DNA from: Chloroflexota bacterium
GTDB lineage: Bacteria; Chloroflexota; Anaerolineae; Anaerolineales; Anaerolineaceae
Direction: 5' to 3'
Length of the DNA stretch: 64,000 nt
Assembly: GCA_021372725.1 (NCBI GenBank)
Contig: JAJFTV010000060.1
Coordinates: forward strand, 1 to 64,000
In this document: piece by piece, positions 1 to 9,000 of the stretch
Numbering within the stretch: the first letter of the stretch is position 1
Layout of the letters: each line of letters begins with the position of its first letter
The notes under the pieces: generated by a model
What the model saw: only the letters and a program-made list of their open reading frames with translations
What the model was told of the DNA's origin: nothing
Databases searched by the model: none
Translations under genes and position numbers: made by a program

Positions 1-270
1 CTCCTTTATAAAAAAACTGCAAATTGGCCGGGGGGCACACCTAGGAGAACTCCACTTGGCTTTACCACAAATTGGTCATTTCTCACCTGACTGATTTCAA
101 CATTTGCAGGCCTGGACTGATAACAAATTTTTACTTGGGCACTGAAAGATTTAGAAGCCAACTGACTGTTAATCAGGCCTACCTGATGGCTAATAAAGCT
201 GCCTTGTACCCATCTCCTTACAATCAAGCGAATTATATTCGCTCGTCTTTCTGTGATTTTTGTTTTATAT
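1..270. other. Left-edge non-coding stretch, nothing recognised
   Basis: No convincing gene is visible here. Short open frames on both strands lack family motifs and recognisable ribosome sites. The one on the minus strand also overlaps the downstream end of the glycosyltransferase-like gene. The only clear structure is a small A/T-rich palindrome at 227-243 (7-bp arms around TAT), followed on the plus strand by T-rich sequence. It could act as a weak terminator for a plus-strand gene lying outside the window, but its stem is short. Confidence 0.5.
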
Positions 271-1881
271 TCAGTCGATGAGTTCATAATACATATATTT
301 ATCATATTGAAAAATCAGATTACCATGTTGTGACAGAAAACCCTTCAGATTCCGTTCATCTTTTGAGTCTTCAATATAAAAGAGGTGTTTACATTCCTGG
401 GGGCCTTTAGTTAGCATCTGCGAATTATTTACTGGTCGGTAGATTGTGGGGATATCCAGAAACCAGGCTGATAGAATAGGGACCGTAGAGTACATACAAG
501 GTGGGTTTATTTCTTGCATTTTTTCAATGACCTGTTCCGGAATTGGTTCCGCCTTTTTTACAGGCGGTAAACCACCATTAAATTCGACATACGTTGATGA
601 AGATAAAACTGTGATGAGTATGGTGAGCAATAAAACATTTTGTAGCTTGATATTCTGTATTTTACCCAGTAATGAAAAGCAAGCCTTGAATAAGCCTGCA
701 AAGCCGAGTACCACAAAGAAACCCAACAGAGGCGTATATATTCTGGCAGTATCAGGTCCCTCGAGATAATTCGCAACGATTACAATATGGATCACAAGAA
801 ATATTAAATAACTATATACCAGTCTCCTTGATTTTTTAAAAAATATCAAGAAGAATGGTAATCCTAACCAGGCAATAATGTATTCTTTAGAAAATAAATT
901 TTTTAACGCAAGAACAACTCGAGTAAACCACCTCGAAAGAAAAGCCCTTTTATGGCCAAAAATAGTGGCAAAGACCGGGGGAGGGGGTGAAAAGCTTTTA
1001 TAGAGCTCGTCGTGAGTTTGTTCGATCTCTTTAATACTATCGATATGTTGCTGTAATGTAAATGTAGGTTCCCCGGTCAAGACGTAACTCCTGATGATAA
1101 ATGGTGATACGACAATAAGAATGCCAAGTCCTAATAATACGCCTTTAGAAAACCATTTCTTTGCCGGAAATCTCGAAACAATAAAATATATCGCAAAAAC
1201 ACCACCAAACAGAGCTAAATTAGGTTTGGATAGATATAACAAACCACACAAAATACCATAGAATAGAGGCTTTGTATTTTTATTGATGACCACGTTGAGA
1301 TTGATTAATATTAGAGAGTAAGTGATGACTTCGTATGAGTCTGATAAAGCCATTTTAAAATAGCTGAATGAGAATAAACTTGCAGTAATGGCGGTCAATA
1401 TAGCGATTAACCGTATAAGGATTGCTTTCCGGCGATCAGTTTCTGCATTTTCTATATTTTGTACTTTAATTACAAATCTGTAGATTAAGCAGCCATTGAG
1501 AAGAAACAAAAAACTGTTCAAGAGTTTGATCACGATTGGAGAAGGGGAAAATATGAGAAAAAGAGCTGCGTAAATTAGAACTTGGAAGGGATGCCGGATA
1601 AAATCCGGATGGTTGATTGTCGTTGGAAAATATGTATAACCCACAGGCAAGATATACTTTGTAATAAAAAAATCGCCACGCATTGTATTCCGGGCTACTT
1701 GAGCTGTATCCATGACCAGGCTGGTGCTGAAGGAGTTAAGCGTAGAAAAAGCGTTTGTTATCTTCATTCCTAATAAGTAGAATACAATGAGGGTTATAAG
1801 CAAACCTATCAGATAAAAATCGACATGGATATTTTTAAAAAGAAAAGATAACTTGGCCTTGTTTGTTTTTTGAGCATTCAT
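271..1881 (-). CDS. Predicted GT-C-fold membrane glycosyltransferase-like protein
   Basis: A 536-residue polytopic membrane protein with about ten hydrophobic segments and a soluble C-terminal tail. After the first membrane segment comes a polar loop with HPDF and RHPFQVLIYAALF, which resembles the first outside loop and the R-x-P-F-x-x-L-I-Y segment of GT39/PMT-type GT-C enzymes that use polyprenyl-phosphate sugars. A specific substrate cannot be assigned. The ATG has a GGAGG 13 bases upstream, which is rather far. It lies 49 bp downstream of fmt on the same strand. Its DNA is clearly richer in A+T than the neighbours (sampled 60-base lines give 25-33% G+C against about 50% in glyA-gcvT), which hints at a different origin. 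The family call is by architecture only. Confidence 0.6.
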   Translation of the reverse strand: MNAQKTNKAKLSFLFKNIHVDFYLIGLLITLIVFYLLGMKITNAFSTLNSFSTSLVMDTAQVARNTMRGDFFITKYILPVGYTYFPTTINHPDFIRHPFQVLIYAALFLIFSPSPIVIKLLNSFLFLLNGCLIYRFVIKVQNIENAETDRRKAILIRLIAILTAITASLFSFSYFKMALSDSYEVITYSLILINLNVVINKNTKPLFYGILCGLLYLSKPNLALFGGVFAIYFIVSRFPAKKWFSKGVLLGLGILIVVSPFIIRSYVLTGEPTFTLQQHIDSIKEIEQTHDELYKSFSPPPPVFATIFGHKRAFLSRWFTRVVLALKNLFSKEYIIAWLGLPFFLIFFKKSRRLVYSYLIFLVIHIVIVANYLEGPDTARIYTPLLGFFVVLGFAGLFKACFSLLGKIQNIKLQNVLLLTILITVLSSSTYVEFNGGLPPVKKAEPIPEQVIEKMQEINPPCMYSTVPILSAWFLDIPTIYRPVNNSQMLTKGPQECKHLFYIEDSKDERNLKGFLSQHGNLIFQYDKYMYYELID

Positions 1882-1930
1882 CGATTGTCAGTACCCTCCA
1901 GAAAATAAAGATCCTGACTTTCCGAACTCA

Positions 1931-2869
1931 TCAAAGCGTCCCCCCGAGCCACTTGTGGTAACCCATGAGAAATGCCTTTCCTTCCATGGGTTTTTTACCG
2001 GCCGGTTGTACCTGGCTGAAAACAAGACTGCCCCCTTTTGCACCAATGGCAGGTCTCTGGTCAATGATCGATTTCCTTCCTGCTACCGCATGGATGTCAT
2101 GTTCTATGTAAGCTTTGTGGATTTTTAAGATTCCGTTATCGAGAGGAATATAACATCCTGGCCAGGGATAGTAAGCCCTGATTTGTCTTTCCAGCAGTTC
2201 CACCGGCTGTGAAAAATCCAGCAACCCATCTTCCTTTTTTAGCAATGGAGCGTATGTCTGGCCTTCAGACGGCTGGGGAACCGGCTCGATAATACCTTTT
2301 AGATAATCCGGCAGCGTCTCTGTGAGCAATGCTGCTCCTGCACCGGCCAAACGCATTTCCAGTGTTTCTGCAGTATCGGTCGAAGAAAGATCCAATGCAA
2401 ATCGGCTCAAAAGCGGCCCGCTGTCCAGCCCTTCTTCCATTTTCATGATTGTGATACCTGTTTGGGTGTCACCGTGCAAAATCGCAGCCTGTATGGGGGA
2501 TGCCCCTCGCCAGCGCGGCAGCAGTGAAGCATGTACATTAAGGCATCCAAAGCGGGGAAGATCAAGAATGTCCTTGCGAAGGATTTTCCCATAGGCAGCA
2601 ACCACGATCACGGCCGGTTTCCAGGCCTTGATTTGCTCGAATGCGGAAGAATTCCCACGCAATCTTTCTGGTTGGATAACGGGCAAATTCAGCTCCAACG
2701 CAGCTTCCTTGACCGGACAGGGGCGAAGCTCCCTGCCCCTGCCGGCAGGCTTGTCAGGTTGTGTGACCACCCCTGCCACGGCAAAATCCTGCACGAGTGC
2801 CTTTAATACCGGAACCGCAAAAAAGGGCGAGCCCATGAAAACGATTGGGTTATCTTCCATTGTACACAT
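1931..2869 (-). CDS. fmt: Methionyl-tRNA formyltransferase
   Basis: Formylates Met-tRNA(fMet) with 10-formyltetrahydrofolate to start bacterial translation; cytosolic. The 312-residue length is typical. The N-terminal formyltransferase domain (about 5-190) carries the catalytic triad in LNVHASLLPRWRGASPI (Asn111, His113) and GLDSGPLL (Asp149). The C-terminal OB-like tRNA-binding domain follows (about 205-312). Two ATGs, at 2869 and 2860, would both suit the family N-terminus, and neither has a good Shine-Dalgarno sequence. No def (peptide deformylase) gene lies beside it, although fmt and def are paired in many bacteria. A divergent plus-strand promoter lies just upstream. The one-carbon donor links it loosely to the SHMT/T-protein gene at 6 kb. 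Confidence 0.95.
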   Translation of the reverse strand: MCTMEDNPIVFMGSPFFAVPVLKALVQDFAVAGVVTQPDKPAGRGRELRPCPVKEAALELNLPVIQPERLRGNSSAFEQIKAWKPAVIVVAAYGKILRKDILDLPRFGCLNVHASLLPRWRGASPIQAAILHGDTQTGITIMKMEEGLDSGPLLSRFALDLSSTDTAETLEMRLAGAGAALLTETLPDYLKGIIEPVPQPSEGQTYAPLLKKEDGLLDFSQPVELLERQIRAYYPWPGCYIPLDNGILKIHKAYIEHDIHAVAGRKSIIDQRPAIGAKGGSLVFSQVQPAGKKPMEGKAFLMGYHKWLGGTL

Positions 2870-2897
2870 TTGATAACTGTCTATTCGTGTGCATTCG

Positions 2898-2926
2898 TTG
2901 ACGATTGAACCATTGTTACATATAAT
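2898..2926 (+). promoter_or_regulatory. Sigma-70-type promoter for the DUF4870 gene
   Basis: TTGACG at 2898-2903 and a perfect TATAAT at 2921-2926 are separated by exactly 17 bases. Transcription would start near 2933, giving a leader of about 65 nt before the ATG at 2997. The match is very close to the housekeeping consensus. Confidence 0.8.
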
Positions 2927-2996
2927 GATTTAGGCGAATAAATTCGATCGTCTAATTATCAACCATTTATCTTATCACAAAATAAAGGGGAATTTT

Positions 2997-3332
2997 ATGA
3001 CTGACCAAAATGTAGAACCCACTGACATCACGAGTGACGATAAATTATGGTGCGCACTGACTTATATATTCTCTCCCATTGTACCGGTAATCATACTCCT
3101 CATGGAAGACAAGAAAGACCGGCCTTTCATTAAAGCTCACAATATGCAGGCGCTCATCCTGGGCATCGTTCTATGGGTGATTAATGTCGTATTGAGTTTC
3201 GTTTATGTGGGTGTTTGCACCAGTGGTTTGACCCTGATCCTCATGATCTATTATGGTTACACAGCTTATCAAGGAAAATACGTCAAAATCCCTGTCATCA
3301 CCGATTTTGTAAAAAAGCAAGGCTGGGAATAA
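2997..3332 (+). CDS. DUF4870 / Tic20-like small membrane protein
   Basis: A 111-residue protein matching the DUF4870 pattern: a polar N-terminus, then DDKLWCALTYIFSPIVPVIILL, a charged MEDKKDRPFIKAHNMQAL loop, and two or three further hydrophobic segments. The K-x-x-P-F-x-x-x-H-x-x-Q-A-L signature between membrane segments 1 and 2 is the hallmark of the family. Function is unknown; the fold is related to Tic20. The ATG is preceded by AAAGGGGAATTTT, a good ribosome site, and by a near-consensus promoter. It is followed after 128 bp by another small-membrane-protein gene on the same strand, possibly co-transcribed. Confidence 0.85.
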   Translation: MTDQNVEPTDITSDDKLWCALTYIFSPIVPVIILLMEDKKDRPFIKAHNMQALILGIVLWVINVVLSFVYVGVCTSGLTLILMIYYGYTAYQGKYVKIPVITDFVKKQGWE

Positions 3333-3460
3333 TCACCGGGGAGGTTGAATTAATTGCCCGCCTTTGGTTGGCAATTTCCCCATTCCAGCCGCAATGATCA
3401 TTAGCTCCATTCCGTTGGCCGCCTCAGTTTACGGAGTGATGGGCGGGTTAAAGTGCAATA

Positions 3461-4474
3461 ATGGAATTGATACTTTCTACAATCTCAGCCGGTGGTCTTG
3501 TTGGCGCGGCAAATCAATATTTGTGTCTCTTAATTGTAGCCATCGCAGCTCGCTTTAATTTAATCACCCTCTCGGATCAAACTGCTTTCCTTTCGAGTTA
3601 CTGGTTCATTGGTATCACTGCCTTCCTTTGGTTGATCACCCTGGCTCCGGCATATTCCTCCCTGCTTTCTCCCGGGATTGGAAATGCAATTAACACAGTT
3701 TCAAACCTGATCAGCGGGTTTTTGGTTCCCGTTTCTTCTGCAATCATTTCCCTGGCTGCCATAGGGGTGATTGTCAATCTGAATCCGGATATGAAACTGA
3801 TGCTGGAGACCTTCAAGATCCTCACCCAGGCTGGAAATTTTGGGCCGACAGGCTATGTCATCGCGGCTGGTGGTGCAGTATCGGCAACCGCACTAACCGG
3901 TTTACGCGCTCTTGCAAAACCTGCCATCAGTACATCGACCGGTACTGCCGGTACGATATCGGCTCCCGTTTATGCCACGCTTGAAAACATTTTTTCAATC
4001 GTGCTGATGGGGATTGCCTACATCCTGGCCAAGGTAAATCCCTGGCTGTTGGTGGCGATCTTTATCATCACCGCTCTCTTTATCGTCGCGATGGTTGTTT
4101 TTGCAATCTCCCAATTCCGCAAGTTAAGAACAGGCATCGGCAAAGTGTTGTACCTCGCACAGATTAATCCCCGCGCAGGGCTTGCCATTATTGTCGAATT
4201 CTTCGTCTGGGGCATCGGGTGGATGACCTGGAAGCAGTGGGGTAGAGGTGTCTTGATGCTGTTCTTCCTGGCATTATGGGGTATCCTGTTTCTTATTGTT
4301 CAACCCATGTTCGTTTCGATATTTGCATTCTTGCCACCTGTCGTCCCTGCAATAGGGTTCATTTCCATTGTGGCCTTGATCATGATCTATTTTGGAATTG
4401 GCCTCCGGTCAGCATCCAGACTGATGAATTACATCGAAAATTCAATGGAGAATAAGGCGACCACCCCCGGCTAG
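3461..4474 (+). CDS. DUF4126 membrane protein
   Basis: A 337-residue polytopic protein. The N-terminal half (about 1-195) fits DUF4126: an Ala/Gly-rich hydrophobic core with PVSSAIISLAAIG, AAGGAVSATALTGLRAL and the STSTGTAGTISAPVYATLE stretch typical of that family. The C-terminal half adds four or five further membrane segments. Function is unknown. No strong Shine-Dalgarno precedes the ATG, and an in-frame stop lies just upstream, so this is the first available ATG. The 128-bp gap after the DUF4870 gene holds only a 7-bp inverted repeat (3352-3358 / 3370-3376) without a T-run, so read-through from the DUF4870 promoter is likely. Confidence 0.75.
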   Translation: MELILSTISAGGLVGAANQYLCLLIVAIAARFNLITLSDQTAFLSSYWFIGITAFLWLITLAPAYSSLLSPGIGNAINTVSNLISGFLVPVSSAIISLAAIGVIVNLNPDMKLMLETFKILTQAGNFGPTGYVIAAGGAVSATALTGLRALAKPAISTSTGTAGTISAPVYATLENIFSIVLMGIAYILAKVNPWLLVAIFIITALFIVAMVVFAISQFRKLRTGIGKVLYLAQINPRAGLAIIVEFFVWGIGWMTWKQWGRGVLMLFFLALWGILFLIVQPMFVSIFAFLPPVVPAIGFISIVALIMIYFGIGLRSASRLMNYIENSMENKATTPG

Positions 4475-4577
4475 ATATCAGGACTCGGTTGGAAAACCCG
4501 CTTCCGGCCAGGTTTCATCCCCCTTCGATTGGAAAAATTTCTCAAAACCTTTATTCAAGAGGTTGTTCGATTTACGG

Positions 4578-4583
4578 TACAAT
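4578..4583 (+). promoter_or_regulatory. Candidate -10 box for the mycoredoxin-like gene
   Basis: GGTACAAT lies 28 bases before the ATG at 4611. The best upstream hexamer is TTCAAG with an 18-base gap, so the -35 is weak. The TACAAT hexamer recurs before several genes in this window. Confidence 0.4.
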
Positions 4584-4610
4584 CTGAAAAATATCTTACG
4601 GAGTGGAAGA

Positions 4611-4898
4611 ATGCAAAACGAAAGCCAAATAGTCATCTATGCAACACAATGGTGTCCCGATTGTCTGCGGGTACGCAGGCTTTTGGATGAGATGAAAATT
4701 GAATATAAGTTGATTGACATTAATCAGGATGAGAGGGGCAAAGAATATGTCATGAGGGTAAATCATGGAAACAAAAGTGTTCCGACAATTCTCTTTCCGG
4801 ACGGAAGCATTCTCGTCGAACCTTCCAACTCAATTTTGTCCCAAAAAATAAACCGATTGAAAACCGATGCTGAAAACAACGTGATTGATCAATCTTGA
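4611..4898 (+). CDS. Glutaredoxin / mycoredoxin-like thiol reductase
   Basis: A 95-residue single-domain thioredoxin-fold protein. The redox motif WCPDC (Cys15, Cys18) follows a beta strand IVIYAT. The cis-proline loop is SVPTILFPDGSILVEPS. The order and the G-N-K-S-V-P-T-I-x-F-x-D-G-S pattern match mycoredoxin-1 of Actinobacteria, which reduces mixed disulfides of low-molecular-weight thiols; the thiol used here is not known. The reading frame extends upstream to 4563, but the ATG at 4611 has GGAGTGGAAGA in front and gives the normal family N-terminus. Its end overlaps the end of the convergent small membrane protein gene by 10 bp. Confidence 0.85.
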   Translation: MQNESQIVIYATQWCPDCLRVRRLLDEMKIEYKLIDINQDERGKEYVMRVNHGNKSVPTILFPDGSILVEPSNSILSQKINRLKTDAENNVIDQS

Positions 4899-5155
4899 GG
4901 TTCGTTGCCTTGACGAGTAGCCCGCACTATTTTTCGAATCAACCAAAAGATGAATACCCCAATAAAAAGACCAAAGGACATCAATAAATAGGCGGTGGTT
5001 AATGGTTTTTCTTTTCCAATCGTGTTCGGATTTGTGTACAGTCTTTGGTTCAATTCATCAACGAATTTTGGATTAGGAGTCACAGGATTCAATGATTTCT
5101 GCAATGTTTGTTCCAATTCGGTAAGTTTTCGGGTATAAGTGGTTGTCGATCTCAT
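4889..5155 (-). CDS. Small single-span membrane protein downstream of ECF sigma factor
   Basis: An 88-residue protein with a soluble N-terminal half and one hydrophobic segment (about residues 55-75) followed by a basic IRKIVRATRQ anchor. The frame also opens from a TTG at 5170, but the ATG at 5155 has GGAGA about 8 bases upstream and is preferred. It starts 21 bp after the stop of the sigma-factor gene, so the two are very probably co-transcribed. Position and size suggest an anti-sigma or accessory membrane protein. However, no zinc-finger H-x3-C-x2-C motif of classical anti-sigma factors is present, so the role is inferred from context only. Confidence 0.6.
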   Translation of the reverse strand: MRSTTTYTRKLTELEQTLQKSLNPVTPNPKFVDELNQRLYTNPNTIGKEKPLTTAYLLMSFGLFIGVFIFWLIRKIVRATRQGNEPQD

Positions 5156-5176
5156 GGATGCTTTCTCCAATAATGT

Positions 5177-5734
5177 TTATTCAACATTCATTTTTTTAAT
5201 CTTGACGCGCAGGGAAATTAATGTGCGGTGGTAAAGGCTTTTCACTGCACCTTCACTCTTGTCCATAATTTCTCCTATCTCGGCATTCGATAATCTGTCG
5301 ACAAATTTTAAGATGACTAATTGCTGACGATCAGCCGGAAGCTTGTGAATCGCTTTCAGCAACAATTCAGTCTCCTGATTTTGTACCAGAGTATTCTCCG
5401 GATGTTCATCAGGCAAATGCAGCCCCTGATGATCTTCGATGGACTCTTCTTTTTTACGGCTGTTATCGCGATGCCAGTTTGCCACCAGATTATGAGCAAT
5501 CCTGTAAAGCCAGGCTGAGAAAGGGATGCCTTTGTCTTCATAAGTATTGATGTGGGCAAGCGCCCTTTGAAATACCTTTGCGGTTAAATCCTCAGCATCG
5601 CATGCATTACCGGTTCTATAATAGACGTAGTTATAGATTCTACCTACATACTCCTGGTATAGTTTGCTAAAGGCATCTGCATCACCCTGGATCGCTTGAT
5701 TGAGGAGTTCATCTTCCGGAGGCAAATCGGACAT
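5177..5734 (-). CDS. ECF-type RNA polymerase sigma factor
   Basis: 185 residues, the usual size for extracytoplasmic-function sigma factors. Region 2 spans about 10-80, with LYQEYVGRIYNYVYYRTGNACDAEDLTAKVF and then FSAWLYRIAHNLVANWHR. Region 4 spans about 125-180, with LPADRQQLVILKFVDRLSNAEIGEIMDKSEGAVKS as the helix-turn-helix. It directs RNA polymerase to a specialised promoter set. The next gene on the strand encodes a one-span membrane protein that may control it. The divergent upstream region (5735-6044) is shared with the GlyA-GcvT promoter and holds three tandem palindromes. I could not find a convincing GGAAC...GTC autoregulatory promoter. Confidence 0.92.
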   Translation of the reverse strand: MSDLPPEDELLNQAIQGDADAFSKLYQEYVGRIYNYVYYRTGNACDAEDLTAKVFQRALAHINTYEDKGIPFSAWLYRIAHNLVANWHRDNSRKKEESIEDHQGLHLPDEHPENTLVQNQETELLLKAIHKLPADRQQLVILKFVDRLSNAEIGEIMDKSEGAVKSLYHRTLISLRVKIKKMNVE

Positions 5735-5875
5735 ATACGCTGCTCTTCCTGTTGATTTTGTTCATATTAACCCAGGCCTTTGATCGAGGTTGCTCATTGA
5801 TGGAGGTTGTTGAATAAGGCTCAAAAGTTTTGGTTCCATTACACCTCATCCCTTTAGACGGAGGTTTTTTCGCAA

Positions 5876-5929
5876 GAGATGGTAACATCTCCAGAGATGG
5901 TGACATCTCCAGAGATTGTATCATCTTTC
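5876..5929. repeat. Three tandem 18-bp palindromic repeats, candidate operator array
   Basis: Units start at 5876, 5894 and 5912. The first two read GAGATGGTRACATCTC plus a CA spacer; each is a dyad with 6-bp arms (GAGATG / CATCTC) around 4 bases. The third is a degenerate copy. The array ends two bases before the -35 hexamer of the glyA-gcvT promoter, the classical place for an activator or a promoter-overlapping regulator. The protein that binds is not known; the neighbouring sigma gene is not itself an operator-binding protein. Confidence 0.65.
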
Positions 5930-5931
5930 AC

Positions 5932-5960
5932 TTGACCCTCATGTTATCGAAGATTAGAAT
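5932..5960 (+). promoter_or_regulatory. Promoter of glyA-gcvT
   Basis: TTGACC at 5932-5937 and TAGAAT at 5955-5960, separated by exactly 17 bases. The start would be near 5967, leaving a 5' leader of about 78 nt. Confidence 0.75.
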
Positions 5961-6044
5961 AGAGGTAGAAACGAACTCCCTTTATGTTACCTTATCCTGG
6001 CATTCGTAACTTGTAAAAATTCTGATTTACCTAAGGAGTAAATA

Positions 6045-9000
6045 ATGAAGGATTTTTTAGTTCGAGGTTCACTATCAGAAATCGATCCGGAAGTAGAAAA
6101 GCTTATCAAGCTGGAGACTGAACGGCAATTTCGGAAATTGATTCTGATCCCCAGCGAAAGTTCTGCACCAGCCGCAGTTCGAGAATCGATGGGTTCAGTC
6201 TTTCAAAATTTATATGCCGAAGGGTATCCCGATGAGGACACCCGTTGGTTGAAAGAAGATGAAATCCTGGATTATCCAACCCAATTAGGGCATTTCAGAC
6301 GTTATGGAGATCCGCGATATTACAAAGGCATGGACTATGTCAATATCGTTGAAGAGCTGGCCCGCCGGCGGGCAGCAGAAGCATTCGCCACCCCAAAAGT
6401 ATCCGCAGACCAGATCTATGTAAATATTCAGCCATTATCGGGCGCCCCTGCCAATAACGCTGTATACACGGCATTGATCAAACCCGGTGACACCATTTTG
6501 GGCATGAACCTGCTTCACGGTGGACATCTTTCCCATGGATCCTCTGTCAATCGATCCGGCATGCTTTACAACGTAGTCCATTACAATGTTGATCCAGAAA
6601 CCGAAAAAATTGACTATGACAAGATGCAGGAACTGGCGAATGAACATAAACCAAAAATCATTATCGCAGGGTACTCATCGTATCCCTGGATCCCTGACTG
6701 GAAACGTTACCGCGAAATTGCCGATTCCGTCGGAGCCTATTTACTGGCCGATATCTCTCATATTGCCGGTTTGGTTGCTGGCGGGGTAGTTCCTTCGCCG
6801 GTTGGTTTTGCTCATGTCATAACATTCACTACCCATAAGACACTCTGTGGACCGCGTGGCGCGGTCATCTTAACCCAGAGTCCAGCGCTATCCAAAAAAA
6901 TTGATAAGGCTGTGTTTCCCGGCGAACAAGGCGGCCCGCATGTCCATATCTTTACCGCACTTGCCACCACATTCAAGATCGCCCAAACACCCGGCTTTAA
7001 ACAGCTTCAAGCCCAAATTTTGAAAAATACGGTGGCCTTGACCAAACGGCTGCAAGAACGAGGAATGAGAATTCCGTTTGGTGGTACCGATACCCACCTT
7101 GGGAATGTAGACTGCCGAACGATCACTGGCGAAAACGGCGTCACTCTTTCCGGCGACCTCGGAGCTCGAATTCTGGACATTGCCGGTATCGTTGTGAACC
7201 GGAATACCATCCCGGGGGACAAAACTGCCCTGTATGCTTCGGGTATTCGATTCGGCACACCCTGGATTACTCAACGCGGGTTCAAGGAAGAAGATACGGT
7301 AAAAGTTGCCGACATCATGGCAGATGTCTTGCTGGGAATTAAACCCTACCCGATGCATACACGCAAAGGTGAAGAAACCCGGGCCAAGATCGATTTTGAA
7401 CTGCTCGAAAACGCCAAACTCCGCGTTCGCGAATTGGCAGAGTCCGCCGGATTCGACGGTGAAAAATCGCACACCGGTTATCCTCACTTCTACTATATCG
7501 ATGACGAGCCTCGTTTGAAGAGCGGCTGGGTTGCCTTTGATTTGAAAGGTGAGAATATTCGCAGCATCGTGAATTATGTTTTCACATCGGATGCAGGAGC
7601 TCTAAAGCCAGGCCAAAGCCAAAAGACCAATCTGGTCACCGACAAAGAAAAACTGGATGCTGTGTTGACTTGCATTGATCCATTCCACTTCAAAGTGACT
7701 GTTTCTCAATCGAAGGCCGGTTTGGCGGCCGCCTGGCTGCGTGATCTCTCCGATGGCTATATTTCCTTTGACCCGGATCTGCAACGGCGGATCCCTGGGG
7801 CATTCGAGGTTACTGAAAGCACGGCTGCTCCTTACACAGCAATTGAAACGGAAATGGTTTCGGCAACCAAGCCTTACTATATCGGGCTCGAAGCAGGCAA
7901 GGGTGAAGCATTACCAAAATTCAAATGGGTCGAACCGGAAAATGTTCTTCTAAAACGAACACCACTTTATGAAGTCCACAAAAAACTGGGCGCAAAAATC
8001 ATCCCCTTTGCCGGCTGGGAAATGCCAGTCTGGTACACCTCGGTTCTTGAAGAACACCTGGCTACACGTCAGGCGGCAGGTTTGTTTGATGTCTCTCACA
8101 TGGCAGTTTATCAGGCTGAAGGGCCCGATGCAGAGGTATTTCTTGACAGCGTTTGCGCCAACGATATCGGTGCATTGAAAGTGGGCGAATCACTCTATAC
8201 GCACCTCCTGGATACAGATGCCAACGTCATTGATGACCTGTTGGTATACCGCCGTGGTGTGGAAAAATATCTGGTAGTTGTCAATGCATCCAACGATGAC
8301 AAAGACTGGGCCTGGTTAAAAGCAGTTCGGGAAGGTAAAGTCATGGTAGATCCTTCCAGACCTTACGCAAAAGCTTTTGGCTGCAATGTGAACTTTCGCA
8401 ATCTAAAAGATCCGGCAGCGGGTGATGAAATGCGGGTGGATATTGCCCTGCAAGGTCGAAAATCCCGCGACATCTTGCTTGCTCTGGGTGTCGACGCCGA
8501 AAACAAAGCTCGAATTATGGCACTGCAGCGCACACAGCTCTGTGAAGCAGAGGTTGGCGGGATTGACCTGGTGGTGTCCAGAACCGGGTATACCGGTGAA
8601 AATATGGCTTTTGAGTTGTTTGTTCACCCTGACCGGGCGGTTGAACTCTGGAATGGTTTAATGAAGGTTGGTGAACCAATGGGATTAAAACCGATCGGAC
8701 TTGGTGCCCGCGATTCACTTCGTACTGAATTTGGCCTGCCATTATATGGCGATGAAATGGGCGGCGTCTTTAATTTGGGCGTTTCCGAAGCCGGTTTCGG
8801 TTCTTATGTAAAAACCTATAAACCCTGGTTTATCGGCCGGGAGGCCTATATCAAACGTGAAGCAGCTCAAAAAGGAATTGTGGTCCGCTTCCGCTTCGAA
8901 GAAAAACGCACCCGCATGGCACATCATGGTAACCCCATTGTAGACAGCAAGGGAAAAGTGATCGGCAAGGTCACCAGTTGTGCAATTGACAGTGACGGTT

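Larger units (their letters stand above)
5735..6044. promoter_or_regulatory. Divergent intergenic region between sigma factor and glyA-gcvT
   Basis: This 310-bp gap separates two divergent genes. It contains a 3-copy tandem palindrome array (5876-5929), a near-consensus plus-strand promoter (5932-5960), and a leader of about 78 nt ending in AAGGAG before the ATG at 6045. I see no open frame with a recognisable product and no glycine-riboswitch-like structure in the short leader. Confidence 0.6.

Noticed and set aside
6-305. 99-codon open frame on the minus strand at the left edge
   Set aside because: It overlaps the end of the glycosyltransferase-like gene, has no recognisable motif or ribosome site, and looks like chance.
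3352-3376. Terminator between the DUF4870 and DUF4126 genes
   Set aside because: The stem is 7 bp with an 11-base loop and is not followed by a T-run, so it is unlikely to stop transcription.
5735-5875. GGAAC-type autoregulatory ECF promoter before the sigma gene
   Set aside because: One GGAAC occurs on the minus strand, but no GTC-type -10 lies 16-17 bases downstream.
5961-6044. Possible glycine riboswitch before the SHMT-T-protein gene
   Set aside because: The leader is only about 78 nt and I see no paired aptamer-like helices; a protein operator upstream fits better.
6888-7487. 199-codon frame antisense to the SHMT domain
   Set aside because: It lies wholly inside a clear, conserved coding region on the other strand and is a shadow frame.
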